DNA of 64,000 nt from Strigamia acuminata (GCA_949358305.1 OX442319.1:8866001-8930000); one strand, 5' to 3'; counted from the stretch's first letter, positions 32,916-44,271 are shown. Made by a program: numbers and translations. Notes: generated by a model from the sequence alone, not told the origin.

Positions 32916-33250
32916 AGCACAAAATAAAGATAATTTGCAGTAACGCTAAAAAATAAAACAAACCAACGCAAATAATCATAACATTAGACCTTAGACGACA
33001 TCATAAATCCCCTAAACAACTACACTAAATATTAAACTAATTTCATTACATCTATTAATTATTTATGTGACCTTCTGGTGTCAGAATTTTAAAACAAAAA
33101 AATGTAAACAGGAATCAGATAACAATTGACAACAAGTGTTGTTAAGTGTACCAATGACGTCTTAATTATCACAAATAATGTAAATGAATTCTGCATTATT
33201 GAATTATTTAAGCCTATTAACATCATTGTTTGCTGTGATTTGTACGTCAA
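32916..33250. other. 5' flank of the LITAF-domain gene; end of the duplicated block
   Basis: The block shared with 28590-28756 ends near 33088. Between there and the ATG at 33251 is sequence not seen elsewhere, including a CRE-like TGACGTC near 33154. No clear TATA box, and no gene. Confidence 0.4.
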
Positions 33251-35853
33251 ATGTTAATATCTAAGAAAAAATCTAAAATGGATGAAGAAAGTCAAACTCA
33301 TTCGTCAACCAGCATAGAAAACGAACGTCTGTTGACAAGACTACGTCATTCCACAGCAGGTATTTTCGACAAAATCGGAATAGCCAAGCACAGAAGATCA
33401 AGAATTGGCATACCCGAAACCGACCAGTCGGGCAAAATATATTCAGCAATCGAAACGCGTAAATTTTACCCCGAAACAGACAAAGACTTTTTCGCGCCGA
33501 ACAAGCACCAACCTTCGACGTCGAAACCAACGACACCAGCGGTAGTCGAGGACGAACCCGAGCGTAAAACTAGATCATTTTCTCCGAAACTGATAAAAAC
33601 CCCGAAGATAATAACCGATAACATCCACAAACTGGCCGCTGCAGTTCACAAGTCAAGCAAATCGTCCTATAAATCGACGTCGGAGTTGGAAGACCAGTTG
33701 TCGACCCCCAGGTCAGTCGACCTCGAACAGAGGTTGTTCAGACAGGGCGTGTCCCTGAAAAAGATGTTTAGGACCCGCAAGTCTGCAACGGAGTTTCTCA
33801 GGAAGCTTGACAACTTGGAGAAGAGCACCGGGTACAATTTGGCCGAGAGAATGCGGTCATTTAAGGTTAAACCTCCGAGTCAGATGCAGTCGACGTCCGA
33901 GTACGAGAACATGTCACGGTTGGTAGTGGCGAATAAGTCGTTCAACGAACGTGTGTCGACCCTCGGATTACTGCAGACTCACATCTCACCCGTTAAAGTG
34001 TTCAGGGTTGATTCGACATATCAGGTTTCCATGACTGCACCGGGCGAGAAGCCGAAAATATCGAAGGAGAATAAATCGGCAAGAAAGGGTTCGGATGAAC
34101 AGCCGTCGACTAGCAAGTCGGCTGCCGGAGGTTCGGCAACGGCCAAGTTTCTCGGTAAGAGAGGGAAGTCACCGGTCAAGTCGGATGACGAAAAGGTCGA
34201 AGGAAAAAAATCACCGGTCCAATGGATCGACGAAAAGGAAGAAGGGAGAAAATCACCGGTCAAATGGAGTGACGAAAAGGACGATGGAAGAAAATCACCG
34301 GTCAAATTGGTTACCGAAAAGGACGGAAAAAGAAAATCATCGATCAAATTGACTGGCGAAAAAGCCGAAAGAAAAAAATCATCGGTTCAGTTGATTGATG
34401 AGAAGGACGAAAGAAAAAAATCACCGGTCAAGTTGATTGACGAGAAGGTCGAAAGAAAAAAATCACTGGTCAAGTTGATTGACGAGAAAAATGAAAGAAA
34501 AAAATCACCGGTCAAGTTGATTGACGAGAAGGACGAAAGAAAAATATCACCGGTCAAATTGACTGCCGAAAAAGTCGAAAGAAGTAAATCGTCGAATAAA
34601 TTGTTAGACGAACAGGATGAAAAAAGAAAATCACCTGTAAAATCTGTTGACGAAAAGGTTAAAAGAAGTAAATCATCGGCTAAATTAATTGACGAAAAGA
34701 ATAAAATAACCAGTCCACCGGTCAAATTGATTGACGGAGCGAATAGAATAAGCAGTCCACCGGTCAAATTGATTGACGGAGTGAATAAAAGAAGCAGTTC
34801 ACCGGTCAAATCAATTGACGGAGCTAATAGAATAACCAGTCCACCGGTCAAATTAATTGACGGAGCGAATAAAAGAAGCAGTTCACCGGTCAAATTGATT
34901 GACGGAGAAAATAAAAGAAGCAGTTCACCGGTCAAATTGATGGATGAAACGAATACAACCGGCAAGCCACCGGTCAAACCAATGGACGAAAAGAATAAAA
35001 GCAGCAAATCTCTGGAGAAGACGAGTAAAGCGAGAAAGTCACCGCCCAGATTGCTTAATAAAACGAGTAAAACGAGAAAGTCACCGGCCAAATATGTCGA
35101 CAAACTCATGGACGGATTACGTCGCACGACTACATCGAGCCAGACGAATGGCGTTCAACCGGGACCCGACGACATGGACGAAGATTTGTCCGGACTGCCG
35201 AAACCTTCGCCCGACGACAACGAAGACGCGCGTCGGAAATCGTTGCCCACGGAAATTAAATTCGTCAAATACCCGAGCGGTCCGACGTTATCCTCGGCAA
35301 ATTCGGCCGATAAAGTCCGGCCGAAAAAATCGGACTTCAAACCCATTCCGGAGAGCAGGGAAATTGGGTCGCCCATGTCGGCAACTTCGTCGCCATCGAT
35401 TTCGGGCCGAAGCGTTTCGTTCTCGTACCCGTCCACGGGCTCCTTGGAGTCGGTCATTTCTCTCTCGGAATTTCGCTCGCGGACTCGCAACGCGACCATC
35501 ACGGATCAAGAATTGATGAAAGCTGCATTCAAGCTGGAAGGAGGCAAAGTTGGATCCAAGTCGATCCAAGTTGGTTATCATCCGGTTTACTTAGTGTGTC
35601 CCAACTGCCACAATTTTATCATCACTAAGGTCAATAGACGTGTTGGGTGCACTGTGTATTTCGTCGCGTGCGCACTTTGCCTTATTTTGTTAGTGCTCTA
35701 TTCGTTCGTGTTTTTCAAAATTAAAACTCTAGTTTGTTTTTGTTTTTTTGCAGTCCTTTGTGTGGTATTATCCCGTTTCTGACAACTGCCGTGTTCGATG
35801 CTCATCATTGGTGCCCGTTTTGTGGCGCGCACATCGGCGTTTTTAAACCTTAA
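33251..35853 (+). CDS. LITAF-domain membrane-associated protein with SPVK repeats (845 aa, two exons)
   Basis: Exon 1 is 33251-35688, then a 65-nt GT-AG intron (35689-35753), then exon 2 at 35754-35853 ending TAA. The frame carries through the splice. The C-terminal ~65 residues form a LITAF domain: VCPNC (Cys 783 and 786), the hydrophobic insert CTVYFVACALCLI, CGIIPFLTTA, then HHWCPFC and IGVFKP. LITAF domains bind zinc through the two split CxxC knuckles and anchor on the cytosolic face of endosomal/lysosomal membranes. The N-terminal 300 residues are basic, Ser/Thr-rich and probably disordered; residues ~306-585 are twenty 14-residue KSPVKLIDEKxERK-type repeats. Known LITAF proteins are usually ~100-200 residues, so the extension is unusual. 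Met at 33278 is an alternative start. Unspliced, the frame would end at 35782 and lose the second CxxC, so the intron call matters. Confidence 0.85.
34166..35005. repeat. 42-bp coding minisatellite, about 20 units
   Basis: Tandem 42-bp (14-codon) units, consensus KSPVKLIDEKxERK, drifting to SPPVKLIDGANKRS in the second half. There are no frame breaks. SPVK/SPxK is the S-P-x-K form favoured by proline-directed kinases (CDKs), and similar KSP repeats occur in neurofilament tails. Phosphorylation is an inference. Confidence 0.9.
35689..35753 (+). other. Intron in the LITAF-domain gene
   Basis: The donor GTTAGT follows CTTATTTT. A T-rich tract ends TTTTTTTGCAG. Removing these 65 bases joins a split codon and restores the second half of the LITAF domain, which is strong support. 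Confidence 0.85.
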
Positions 35854-35887
35854 TACACAAATAGAATAATATGGTAAGAAATGTATA

Positions 35888-35893
35888 AATAAA
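35888..35893 (+). terminator. Poly(A) signal of the LITAF-domain gene
   Basis: AATAAA 35 bases after the stop codon, within an AT-rich tail. Confidence 0.6.
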
Positions 35894-36309
35894 TAATAAG
35901 TTGTATTTACTAATTTTATACTGCATCAATCACATATGAATACTTCAATTACTTCCCAATGATTATTTACTAATAAAGTCTTATTATGTGTCCCCGCGTG
36001 AGTAGAGAATTATTCCAATGGCTCAAAATCAGCCGAACTGCGAATTCAGCATCGAAGATCTTTGAGAGCGGGTTGGTGAAGTCAACAGGGGAAAAGGAAA
36101 AACATTTTATTTTTTGTATCCAAATAAAAGGCACCCTCGTGGTGAGGTTATATATATATCTGTTTTTATTTGGCGAATTGTTATTTGCTGCTGAATTTTT
36201 AGAAGTGTAGCTCGGCAAGGGGGTTGCTAAGGCAACACATTGTTGGGTCACGTGGCTAGGAAATGAGTTGTTTCCTGGCACAGTTTTTATGATGATTTTT
36301 TTTAGTCTG
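35894..36309. other. Spacer before the P-element relic; no gene supported
   Basis: It contains a (TA)n-like TTATATATATATC near 36148. GGGTTGCTAAGGCAACAC (36218-36235) holds a short palindrome GTTGCTAAGGCAAC that could belong to the P-type element's end, but no pair was found. Confidence 0.3.
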
Positions 36310-37287
36310 AACTTGAAAATTGGTATTGAAACTGTATTTGAACACTCCTACAGAAAAAACATTGATTTTAGAGATTGTTTGCAGTACACACACTTGTGAC
36401 GTTTTAACTTTATTAAAGAAAAAGACTGAAACATTTACACCATTGGAAAAATTATGCATAATTAGCTTTGATGAGATGGCTCTTAGCCCAGCTTTAACAT
36501 ACAACAAGGCAACTGACGAGGTGATTGGGTTTGAAGACTTTGGTGAATAATTAGGAAGAACTTTTAAAATTGCTTTCCAAGTACTTGTGTTTATGTTGCG
36601 CTCAATTACAGGAAAATGGAAGCAAATTTTGGGGTATATGTATTCTCGGAATGCAACAAGTGCTAGCAATATAGCATTTCTACTAAAGGGTTGGTTGGTG
36701 GAAATTCAAAATACAGGCTTGAATGTTGTTGCGATGGTGTGCGATCAAGGCCCAACAAATAGGGTTTTGGTTGAAAACACTTGAAAGTGTCCCCAAGCTT
36801 TCCATACTTCCATTTCAGTGAGCAGCAAAAGTGTTTTGTGTTGTTAAATCTATGCGTAATAATTTTAAAAAGGTATGATTTTGAAGTGGATGGTTTTGTG
36901 GTCAAATGGAAGTACATTTCGGAAATGTACAAAGCAGATACTCAGAAGGTGACAGGGTTCAGACTAGCTCCAAAACTGCAGCAGCAACATATCCGCTTTG
37001 GATTTGCTAAGCAGAATGTTAAACTGGCAATGCAGATATTGTGGTTTATTCTGCAATGAACAAACTACCTGCAGAAGCAACACACACAGCTCTTTTCATA
37101 CAAAAAATAGATCAGTTGATTGATTCATGCAATTCAAAATGCATAAGTCATAAGAAATTATTCAAACGAGCAATTTGTGACAAAAATGCACACATTATCG
37201 GTTTCCTAGAAAAGGCAATTTCATCTTTTTCCTCATTAAAAAACCAAACTGTTCCTTGCATAAGTGGTTGGATTCTCACCTTAAATT
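36310..37287 (+). pseudogene. P-element/THAP9-type transposase relic, upstream part
   Basis: Successive frames read CIISFDEMALSPALTYNKAT / EVIGFEDFG (stop), then SITGKWKQILGYMYSRNATS and GLNVVAMVCDQG, then KRYDFEVDGFVVKWKYISEM and GFRLAPKLQQQHIRFGFAKQ, then CISGWILT. These are in the order of P-element transposases (FDEM, WKQP.GY, VCDQG, RLAPKL), which cut and paste DNA. At least three stops or frameshifts separate them. No THAP zinc finger is left. The Copia element then interrupts at 37288; the relic resumes at 42440. Confidence 0.75.
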
Positions 37288-37524
37288 TGTTGGATTGACA
37301 GGCGCCAATATTGCTACAGACATTAAAGGATTAGGAACAGGACCTCGTGGACAAAGGGAGAGAAGAAGCGCAGGGTCGTGAACTGTCAGCGACCCCAACT
37401 AAACAACCAATGAGAGAATTTCGTTTTGACCCCACAAACTGTATTTAACCCCCCTGTTCAGAAATAAAACTCACTTGTCAATTTTCAACCTTTCAACACG
37501 TGTGTTCTTTTGAGATGTACAACA
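37288..37524 (+). repeat. Copia 5' LTR
   Basis: 237 bp, apparently identical to 42198-42434; provides promoter and polyadenylation signals. Confidence 0.93.
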
Positions 37525-37659
37525 AATGGTAGCAGAGGCCAATGGTTTAAGACACACAAAAAGTATACAATTACAAGTCACGAGAGAAGCGGCTGAATTT
37601 TTTCAAACGAGGGAGCGATAAGACGTAAGTCGCTGAAAAATCAACCAAAAACGTGAAGT

Positions 37660-37694
<35 letters not shown>

Positions 37695-37701
37695 CAACAA
37701 G

Positions 37702-40700
37702 ATGACCACCACAAAACTCCATGTGGTTTCGAACGTGGAACTCCTGAACGACTCAAACTACACCCTGTGGTCAGAGAGAATTGAAACGATTCTGAGAGGA
37801 CGAAAGCTGTGGCGAGCGGCCATCGCAGGAGCGGAACCCCCACACGGTGTGGCCGACGCCGAGGACTTCGAGGCCAAAGAGAAAATATGGGAGACGTGGG
37901 ACGACAAAAATGCCGAAGCGATCGAGATAATGATTGGCACATTGACGGGCGACCAGGTGTTGAAGTACCGCGCTTCCCGAAACGCAAAAATTCTTTGGGA
38001 GAAGATCAAGGAAAATATGCAGACGGACAACACGCAGCTTCAATTAGAATGCAACATGCAATTAACGCATTGCAAGATGGACAAGACGGAGACCATCGAC
38101 CACTATTTGAACCGAATCGAAGCACTCCAGACGGAAAGCGCCCAACTCGGTAAGGACATTACTGACCTGGAAGTGAGATTTTATGCCCTTCACGGACTGA
38201 GAGACGAATTCCACCCCACCGCATTGGCAATCAAAGCAAACAAGACGCTTACAAACAAGGAGGCACGCGCGATGCTAAAACAAACCGAGACGAGGGGGCA
38301 GAAAGCCAACGAGACACGCGCACCAGATGCAGCTTACGAGACCAAGGTGAAAAGATTCGAGAAGGGCACGGGCGTGCGCAAGTGCTACAACTGCGACATG
38401 CCGGGGCACACGGCGGGAGAGTGCCGTAATCCCACGCTTTGCTACAACTGCCGGGGAACTGGACACCGAGCGAGCGAGTGCAGACAGCCAAAGAGGGAGA
38501 ATAAAAACGGCGGACGCAACGCAAAGAAGCCACACTCGAAGGGGCCACCAAGAACACTGCGTGCACGCGAAATCGGACCCGAGAGGCCACAGAGAATGCT
38601 GAGAGCGTTCGAAGTCGAAGATAAGGAACCACAGGAACCTATGGAGAGCATCGGGACACCTGAAGATGACGTAAGTGAAAAATTTGATGAAATATTAGAA
38701 GAAACATTAGAAGAAAATTTAGAGGAAAATTTAGAAGAAAAATTTGAAGAGAAAATAGTAGAGAAAATAGAAGAAAAATTAGTAGGAAAAATAGAAGAAA
38801 ATTTAGAGGAAAATGTAGAAGAAAAATTTGAAGAGAAAATAGTAGAGAAAATAGACGGAAAATTAGTGGGAAAAATAGAAGAAAAAGGTTTCATTGCGAC
38901 ATGCGAGCGGGCGGGGCGTTGCGAAGAAAATAATGAGCAATGGATACTGGATTCGGGCGCCACATCCCACATGGCGAAGTCAAGGGGTATATTCGCGACG
39001 TATACGCCGGAGAGCCGTGCAATTCAAGTAGCGGACGAAGGCACGACGATTAGAACGAGCGGGATCGGGGATATCTGCGTGAAAACGACGACGAGCCAAG
39101 ACGTGCTGCGACTCGAGCGGGTGTTGCACGTGCCAAGACTTGATTCAAACTTACTGTCGGTGCCCAAGATCGTTGACAAGAAGATGAAAGTCCTATTTGA
39201 AGAGAAAAAGGCAACAATACTGTCAACAGAAGGGGAGAAAATCCTAACCGCACTACGAGAGGGAGACAGTTTCGTCATAAATTTAAAAATCGAGAAAAAC
39301 GGAAACGCGCGACAAACGAAAGAAATAAACACGACATGGCACCAACGACTTGGCCACCTGGCGCCCGACACGATGCGAACGATGATGAACGACCAACTGG
39401 TACGTGGATTGACATTAAATCGAAACGAGAAGGCAAAATGTGACGCGTGCATTAGAAGCAAATTAACTCGCAAGCCACACAAGCCCGTGAACACACGACA
39501 ATCAAGCGCTGTCATGGATTTGTGGCACGTGGACCTCATCGGGCCCCTCAAACCCGAGTCATTAGGAAAAGCAAGATTCATTCTCACCGTGGTGGACGAC
39601 TACAGCAGGAAAACATTGATTAGAATTTTAAAAACAAAGGATGAAACGTCAGAAGAACTGAAAAATCTAATCACGAGATGCGAGCGGCAAACTGGGAGGC
39701 GACTCAGAAAAATTCGAAGCGACAACGGAGGGGAGTTCATCGTCGGGACCCTGAGCGCGTGGTTCAAGGAACGCGGAATTGACCACCAGCTGACCACACC
39801 TTTCTCACCTGCCAGCAACGGAGTCGCGGAGCGCCACAACCGGACAATTATCGAGATGACAAGGACGATGTTGTGCGACGCGCAGCTGCCACTCAACTTT
39901 TGGGCCGAGTGTGCCACGACGGCGGCACACATACGAAACTCGTGCACATCCAGGGCACACGGAAAGACGCCATCGGAAATCTGGGACAAGCGGAAACCAA
40001 CCGTGAAGTATTTGAAGCGATACGGATGTGTCGCGTACACACTCATACGAGATGCAAACCGCACGAAGTTGGAACCGAAGGCGCAGAAAGGAATATTCGT
40101 GGGCTACTCACAAAATCGGAAAGCATACCGAATCTACAACCCCAACACGAGGAAAATAAATGAAGAAAGAAACGTGAGATTCCTGGAACACGAGTTGGGA
40201 GCGACGCTGCTACACGGAGAAGCCCAACCCGAAACGACACACTGCAACGTACTATTTGAGTTTCAAGAAACTGATACAGAGGCTGAGAATGCACCACGAG
40301 ACGAAAATGAAATCACACGACCCGAACAAGATGGAAACGAGAACGAGCCCACACAAAACGAGAGCGAGCCGACACAAGACGAGAGGGAGTCGACACCAGA
40401 CGAAAACGAACCGACTCGAGACAAGACCGAACCGACACAAAGCGGAAATGCAGCCAATACACAAGCGAATAAAATCGGACGACCAAAGGGCACCACCAAC
40501 GCTGCAAATACAGAAAAATTACGCGAACAAAGGGCCGAATACGAGCAAACACTCGTGCAACAAGGCGCGCGCAGAAGCAGCCGAAAAAGAAAACATAGAG
40601 CATATAGATCGGAAGTTATTGAGCCCACGACGTACGACGAGGCCATGAAGTCAATGAATTCCGAGGAGTGGAAGAAAGCCACGGATGAAGAAATCGCATC

Positions 40701-42156
40701 TATGAAGCACCACCGGGTCTGGAGAATTACGAAACTCCCCGCAGGAGGAAAAACTGTAAAATGCAAATGGGTATTTAAAATAAAATCCAATCCGAACACT
40801 GGGGCTCAACGATTCAAGGCGAGACTAGTCGCCGCCGGTTATACGCAACGATGGGGCCAAGATTACGACACAACCTTCGCGCCCGTGATCCGAATCGAAA
40901 CGATGCGTATGCTAATTAATGACGCAATAAAGCGGGGCGGGACACTAAATCAATACGATGTAAAAGCAGCTTACCTACACGGCGAACTCGAGGAAACCAT
41001 ATTCATGGAACAGCCAACCGGATACACAGAGGGAGATGGGAAGCAGGTATGCCAACTTCTGAAGAGTATATACGGACTTAAACAATCAGGCCGCTGCTGG
41101 TACGAGAAGCTCACGGAAGTCTTGAAGGGAGTCAAATTTGAACAGTCACCAGACGACCCGTGCCTGTTTATTGTGCGCAGAGGAGAGGAATATATGCTGA
41201 TGGGGGTCTACGTAGATGACGCCCTCGTATCCGCATCCAGCGCCAAATTTGAAAAATTAATAATTGGAAAAATTCGCGAAGAAATTGAGCTGTTAAGTAT
41301 GGGACCACTGTCATCAATTTTGGGGATCCAAGCGACATGGGACGGAGGAGAAATCCAGTTGCACCAGACCAAATATATTGAGGACATATTACTGCAATAC
41401 GGAATGGAGGATTGCAACCCCAAAAATACACCCATGGACCCCAATCAAAAATTGGACGAACACGAAGAAAGCCCAGAAGTCGATCCAAAGTCATACCAAG
41501 AACTAATTGGAAAAATTATGTACTTGGCAACGAACACCCGTCCCGACTTGAGCTTCGCGATGAGCACATTGTCGCAGTACAATTGCAAGCCGAAGCAAAT
41601 GCATTATTGCGCGTTGAAGCGCATCCTGAAGTATTTAAGAAGAACAATCGATTACAGACTGACGTATCGAAAGGAGGCGAGAAATTTGCATGCCTACACA
41701 GACGCCAGCTGGGACCGGACAGAAGATGCGAAATCGTTTTCAGGATTCATCATAATAGACGGGACAGCAGTCATAAATTGGAGGTGCAAGAAGCAGAGCA
41801 CTGTAGCAGCATCGAGCACCGAGAGCGAGATGCATGCACTTTCAGAGGGCGTGAGGGACTTGGCGTGGACACAGAATCTAAACAACTTCATCACACCTCA
41901 ACCACAAGAGAAATTGGCAACAGTGTTCTGCGACAGCCTGAACGCGACGCAACTGTTGCAGAGAGGGCCGCAAAAGGCAAGATCGAAATATCACAACCGG
42001 CGAATTCATCAGATCAAAGATGAAATTGAAGGCGGACGAATTAATGTAAAACACATTCCTGGAGAAAACATGCTTGCGGATTTCCTGACTAAACCGCTAG
42101 CCGGACCACCATTGGAGAGAAACATGGTCGGACTGGGAATAAAGAAGAACGAATGA
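37702..42156 (+). CDS. Copia Gag-Pol polyprotein (1484 aa), intact
   Basis: ATG 37702 follows an A-run leader. In order: Gag start LLNDSNYTLWSERIETIL; two CCHC knuckles, CYNCDMPGHTAGEC (from residue 228) and CYNCRGTGHRASEC (from 247); a Glu/Lys-rich repeat (about 327-396); aspartic protease WILDSGATSHM (about 414); GAG-pre-integrase WHQRLGHL and C..C; integrase core with D (VVDDYSR), D (RSDNGGEF) and E (NGVAERHN); reverse transcriptase KCKWVFKIK, QYDVKAAYLHG and YVDD (1170); RNase H YTDASWD and STESEMHAL. The order IN before RT is diagnostic of Copia. It replicates through an RNA intermediate. No stops, so it is possibly active. Antisense open frames here are shadows. Confidence 0.95.
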   Translation: MTTTKLHVVSNVELLNDSNYTLWSERIETILRGRKLWRAAIAGAEPPHGVADAEDFEAKEKIWETWDDKNAEAIEIMIGTLTGDQVLKYRASRNAKILWEKIKENMQTDNTQLQLECNMQLTHCKMDKTETIDHYLNRIEALQTESAQLGKDITDLEVRFYALHGLRDEFHPTALAIKANKTLTNKEARAMLKQTETRGQKANETRAPDAAYETKVKRFEKGTGVRKCYNCDMPGHTAGECRNPTLCYNCRGTGHRASECRQPKRENKNGGRNAKKPHSKGPPRTLRAREIGPERPQRMLRAFEVEDKEPQEPMESIGTPEDDVSEKFDEILEETLEENLEENLEEKFEEKIVEKIEEKLVGKIEENLEENVEEKFEEKIVEKIDGKLVGKIEEKGFIATCERAGRCEENNEQWILDSGATSHMAKSRGIFATYTPESRAIQVADEGTTIRTSGIGDICVKTTTSQDVLRLERVLHVPRLDSNLLSVPKIVDKKMKVLFEEKKATILSTEGEKILTALREGDSFVINLKIEKNGNARQTKEINTTWHQRLGHLAPDTMRTMMNDQLVRGLTLNRNEKAKCDACIRSKLTRKPHKPVNTRQSSAVMDLWHVDLIGPLKPESLGKARFILTVVDDYSRKTLIRILKTKDETSEELKNLITRCERQTGRRLRKIRSDNGGEFIVGTLSAWFKERGIDHQLTTPFSPASNGVAERHNRTIIEMTRTMLCDAQLPLNFWAECATTAAHIRNSCTSRAHGKTPSEIWDKRKPTVKYLKRYGCVAYTLIRDANRTKLEPKAQKGIFVGYSQNRKAYRIYNPNTRKINEERNVRFLEHELGATLLHGEAQPETTHCNVLFEFQETDTEAENAPRDENEITRPEQDGNENEPTQNESEPTQDERESTPDENEPTRDKTEPTQSGNAANTQANKIGRPKGTTNAANTEKLREQRAEYEQTLVQQGARRSSRKRKHRAYRSEVIEPTTYDEAMKSMNSEEWKKATDEEIASMKHHRVWRITKLPAGGKTVKCKWVFKIKSNPNTGAQRFKARLVAAGYTQRWGQDYDTTFAPVIRIETMRMLINDAIKRGGTLNQYDVKAAYLHGELEETIFMEQPTGYTEGDGKQVCQLLKSIYGLKQSGRCWYEKLTEVLKGVKFEQSPDDPCLFIVRRGEEYMLMGVYVDDALVSASSAKFEKLIIGKIREEIELLSMGPLSSILGIQATWDGGEIQLHQTKYIEDILLQYGMEDCNPKNTPMDPNQKLDEHEESPEVDPKSYQELIGKIMYLATNTRPDLSFAMSTLSQYNCKPKQMHYCALKRILKYLRRTIDYRLTYRKEARNLHAYTDASWDRTEDAKSFSGFIIIDGTAVINWRCKKQSTVAASSTESEMHALSEGVRDLAWTQNLNNFITPQPQEKLATVFCDSLNATQLLQRGPQKARSKYHNRRIHQIKDEIEGGRINVKHIPGENMLADFLTKPLAGPPLERNMVGLGIKKNE

Positions 42157-42197
42157 AGTATTCCATCGAGCAACATTGACGACCTGTAGGAGGGATT

Positions 42198-42434
42198 TGT
42201 TGGATTGACAGGCGCCAATATTGCTACAGACATTAAAGGATTAGGAACAGGACCTCGTGGACAAAGGGAGAGAAGAAGCGCAGGGTCGTGAACTGTCAGC
42301 GACCCCAACTAAACAACCAATGAGAGAATTTCGTTTTGACCCCACAAACTGTATTTAACCCCCCTGTTCAGAAATAAAACTCACTTGTCAATTTTCAACC
42401 TTTCAACACGTGTGTTCTTTTGAGATGTACAACA
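42198..42434 (+). repeat. Copia 3' LTR
   Basis: 237 bp; matches the 5' LTR base for base as read. Confidence 0.93.
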
Positions 42435-42439
42435 AAATT

Positions 42440-42887
42440 CAATATTGCAGCTGTGGGATTATTTAAAAAGGACGATTTAAAATTTTTAATGACTTATAGA
42501 TTAAACCAGGATTGTTTAGAAAATGCATTTTCAGTTATTCGGCACAGGGGTGGATTTATGGATCATCCAGATGCGCAAAAATTTTACTTCTTATTGAGAA
42601 AAGTGGTCACAAGTTCGCTTTTTACAGCTAGTGATCAGGCAAATTGTCAGGAAGATTTTGATAAATTTCTTTTGGGAATTGCAGAGCTGACCCAGAAAAA
42701 AATATCACGTCCCTGCACAAAGATAGGCAAAGCAAATGCTGTTGACCCTGTAGTACTGGATGAAATACCAGCACCCCTGCAGGAATTAACTTTAAATGAG
42801 GAAAATGCAATTACATACATTGCTGGTTATCTCAGCAAAAAACCACTGTTTAGACAGATAAACATTGTTTTTGATTACCTTTTCTGA
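42440..42887 (+). pseudogene. P-element/THAP9-type transposase relic, downstream part
   Basis: The continuation of 36310-37287 after the Copia insertion: LMTYRLNQDCLENAFSVIRH (P-element signature NQDxLENxFxxIR), later NAITYIAGYLSKK. Joined at the empty site, the two halves do not stay in one frame, so the transposase was dead before or apart from the Copia insertion. Confidence 0.72.
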
Positions 42888-44271
42888 GAAAAAGAAGAAT
42901 TTTCCACTTGTTGTGGTGACCCCAGAGGTCACTGGTGTATTGTTTTTATTTTATTACTTAGAAAGTGTATTTTTTAGTGCAATAGACATTTTGTTAGAAT
43001 CATTTCTTATGTTTAAAATATAATTCATTTATATTTTTGACAATGTTGATTGTAATTTTGAATTGATGAGGTGTTAACCCCTTAATTGAGTTATTGATGT
43101 TTGAGGGATCAGGGTTTGTTGGGTGGTCGCCCAGCCTGCCATAGACTGTGTTTATTAACGTAAACAGGATATGGCAGCCCCTAGACTGTGGAACTTCTCC
43201 AAGTTCTTCAGTCTGCCTCAAATGTTCAATGTGAAACCTGTGAAACTTTTTCCTCTGCCAACGAAAAGAGTTTCTTTCACAACATGGAGATTGCCAACAA
43301 AGTTGGAACAAAATAGCCTTGTTTTAACACCTAGTTTTATACCCTTTTGAAAGGAAAAGGGTGACATTCCTGATGTGCCTCCAACCAGGAGATGAAAAGT
43401 CCTGATGTGCCTCCAACCGGAGAAGAAACACGGAGAAGAAACACCTGTGAGTCGAGTTGCCCCGAGCCTCGTCCACCTGTGACCATTTGAAGTGAAAAAT
43501 CAACATACATCGCCGTGAGACGCTGGAGTTGAAGAAAAGAAGAAACAACCAAAAAGGGAAGTTGATATTTCATTTATATCTAATTACAAATCAATGTTTG
43601 TTACTTAAAAGCTTTACTAAGTGTTAGTAATAATTGTTTGAATTTGAAAAGTGTTATTGGTGATGAATTAATTAGTTTCATAATTTAATTGTTAATCAAA
43701 GAATAAATCTCTTTTTTATATTTGATGCAAGTGCAATGGTTTTATATTATTCTTTACAAAACACCACTGTTTGGGAATTCCTTTTTTAATTGAGTGTGAG
43801 TCGCTTTGATGCATCAGTAACTCTCAATGATGAATATGTATTAGCACCTGTAATGACACTGCCAGGATTAGCAAGGGTTGGAACTCACATTCCAACACCT
43901 GTGAAAAAGCAGTGAAACCACAGTTGCAGTCAGAACTTCAGAGAGAGAACAACACCTTGAGATGTAGCAGCTAGTTCTACCTTTCAAGAAGAAAGTAGAG
44001 TTGAGGCAGTTTGATGAAAACCACATAAAAGGGACTCCGAAGAAAAGACCGTTTTTCACACTTGGAAGAAGTTGGCCATCCAGTAGACATTCTCCCATGA
44101 TTTACGCAATGAATACAGCCAAGGCCAACCAACAAAACCACTTGAAGTCAACAGCAACTGCTAGACTTTCTGTGAACAATTGTGTGTGTTAGTGAATGTG
44201 TGTTAAATGTCAGTTGATTGCAAAAATCTGTAAGTACCACTTTAAAATTGTCACTTTTGATATTTGACTAG
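42888..44271. other. Repeat-derived spacer; no gene supported
   Basis: A block at 43698-43819 matches 54000-54119 at about 90%, probably LTR sequence of the BEL/Pao-type family whose gag lies at 48 kb. The block 43865-43925 (GGTTGGAA, CAACACCTGTGAAAAAGCAG) recurs at 59222-59275. An open - strand frame at 43311-43000 has no recognised domain. Confidence 0.4.
43698..43819. repeat. LTR-like repeat, copy 1 (pair at 54000-54119)
   Basis: GAATAAATCTCTTTTTTATA through GAGTCGCTTTGATGCATCA, shared with 54000-54119 with few differences. Includes an AATAAA. Confidence 0.65.

Larger units (their letters stand above)
37288..42434 (+). mobile_element. Complete Copia (Ty1) LTR retrotransposon, 5147 bp, very recent
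   Basis: Two 237-bp LTRs (37288-37524 and 42198-42434), with no differences seen by eye, flanked by the 5-bp target duplication AAATT (37283-37287 and 42435-42439). LTRs start TGTTGG and end ACAACA, and include TGTATTTAA and AATAAA. The primer-binding site after the 5' LTR (TGGTAGCAGAGG, 37527-37538) fits the internal initiator-tRNA-Met site used by Copia-type elements. A purine run (GTAGGAGGGA, about 42186-42195) precedes the 3' LTR. One uninterrupted polyprotein. It is nested in the P-element relic. Confidence 0.95.

Noticed and set aside
34387-35127. A 246-codon - strand frame across the SPVK repeats
   Set aside because: It is periodic antisense of the 42-bp coding repeat; the + strand carries the LITAF gene.
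37571-42308. Many - strand and alternate-frame ORFs inside Copia
   Set aside because: All overlap the recognised polyprotein and carry no domain.
43000-43311. A 103-codon - strand frame
   Set aside because: No recognised domain; lies in repeat-derived DNA.
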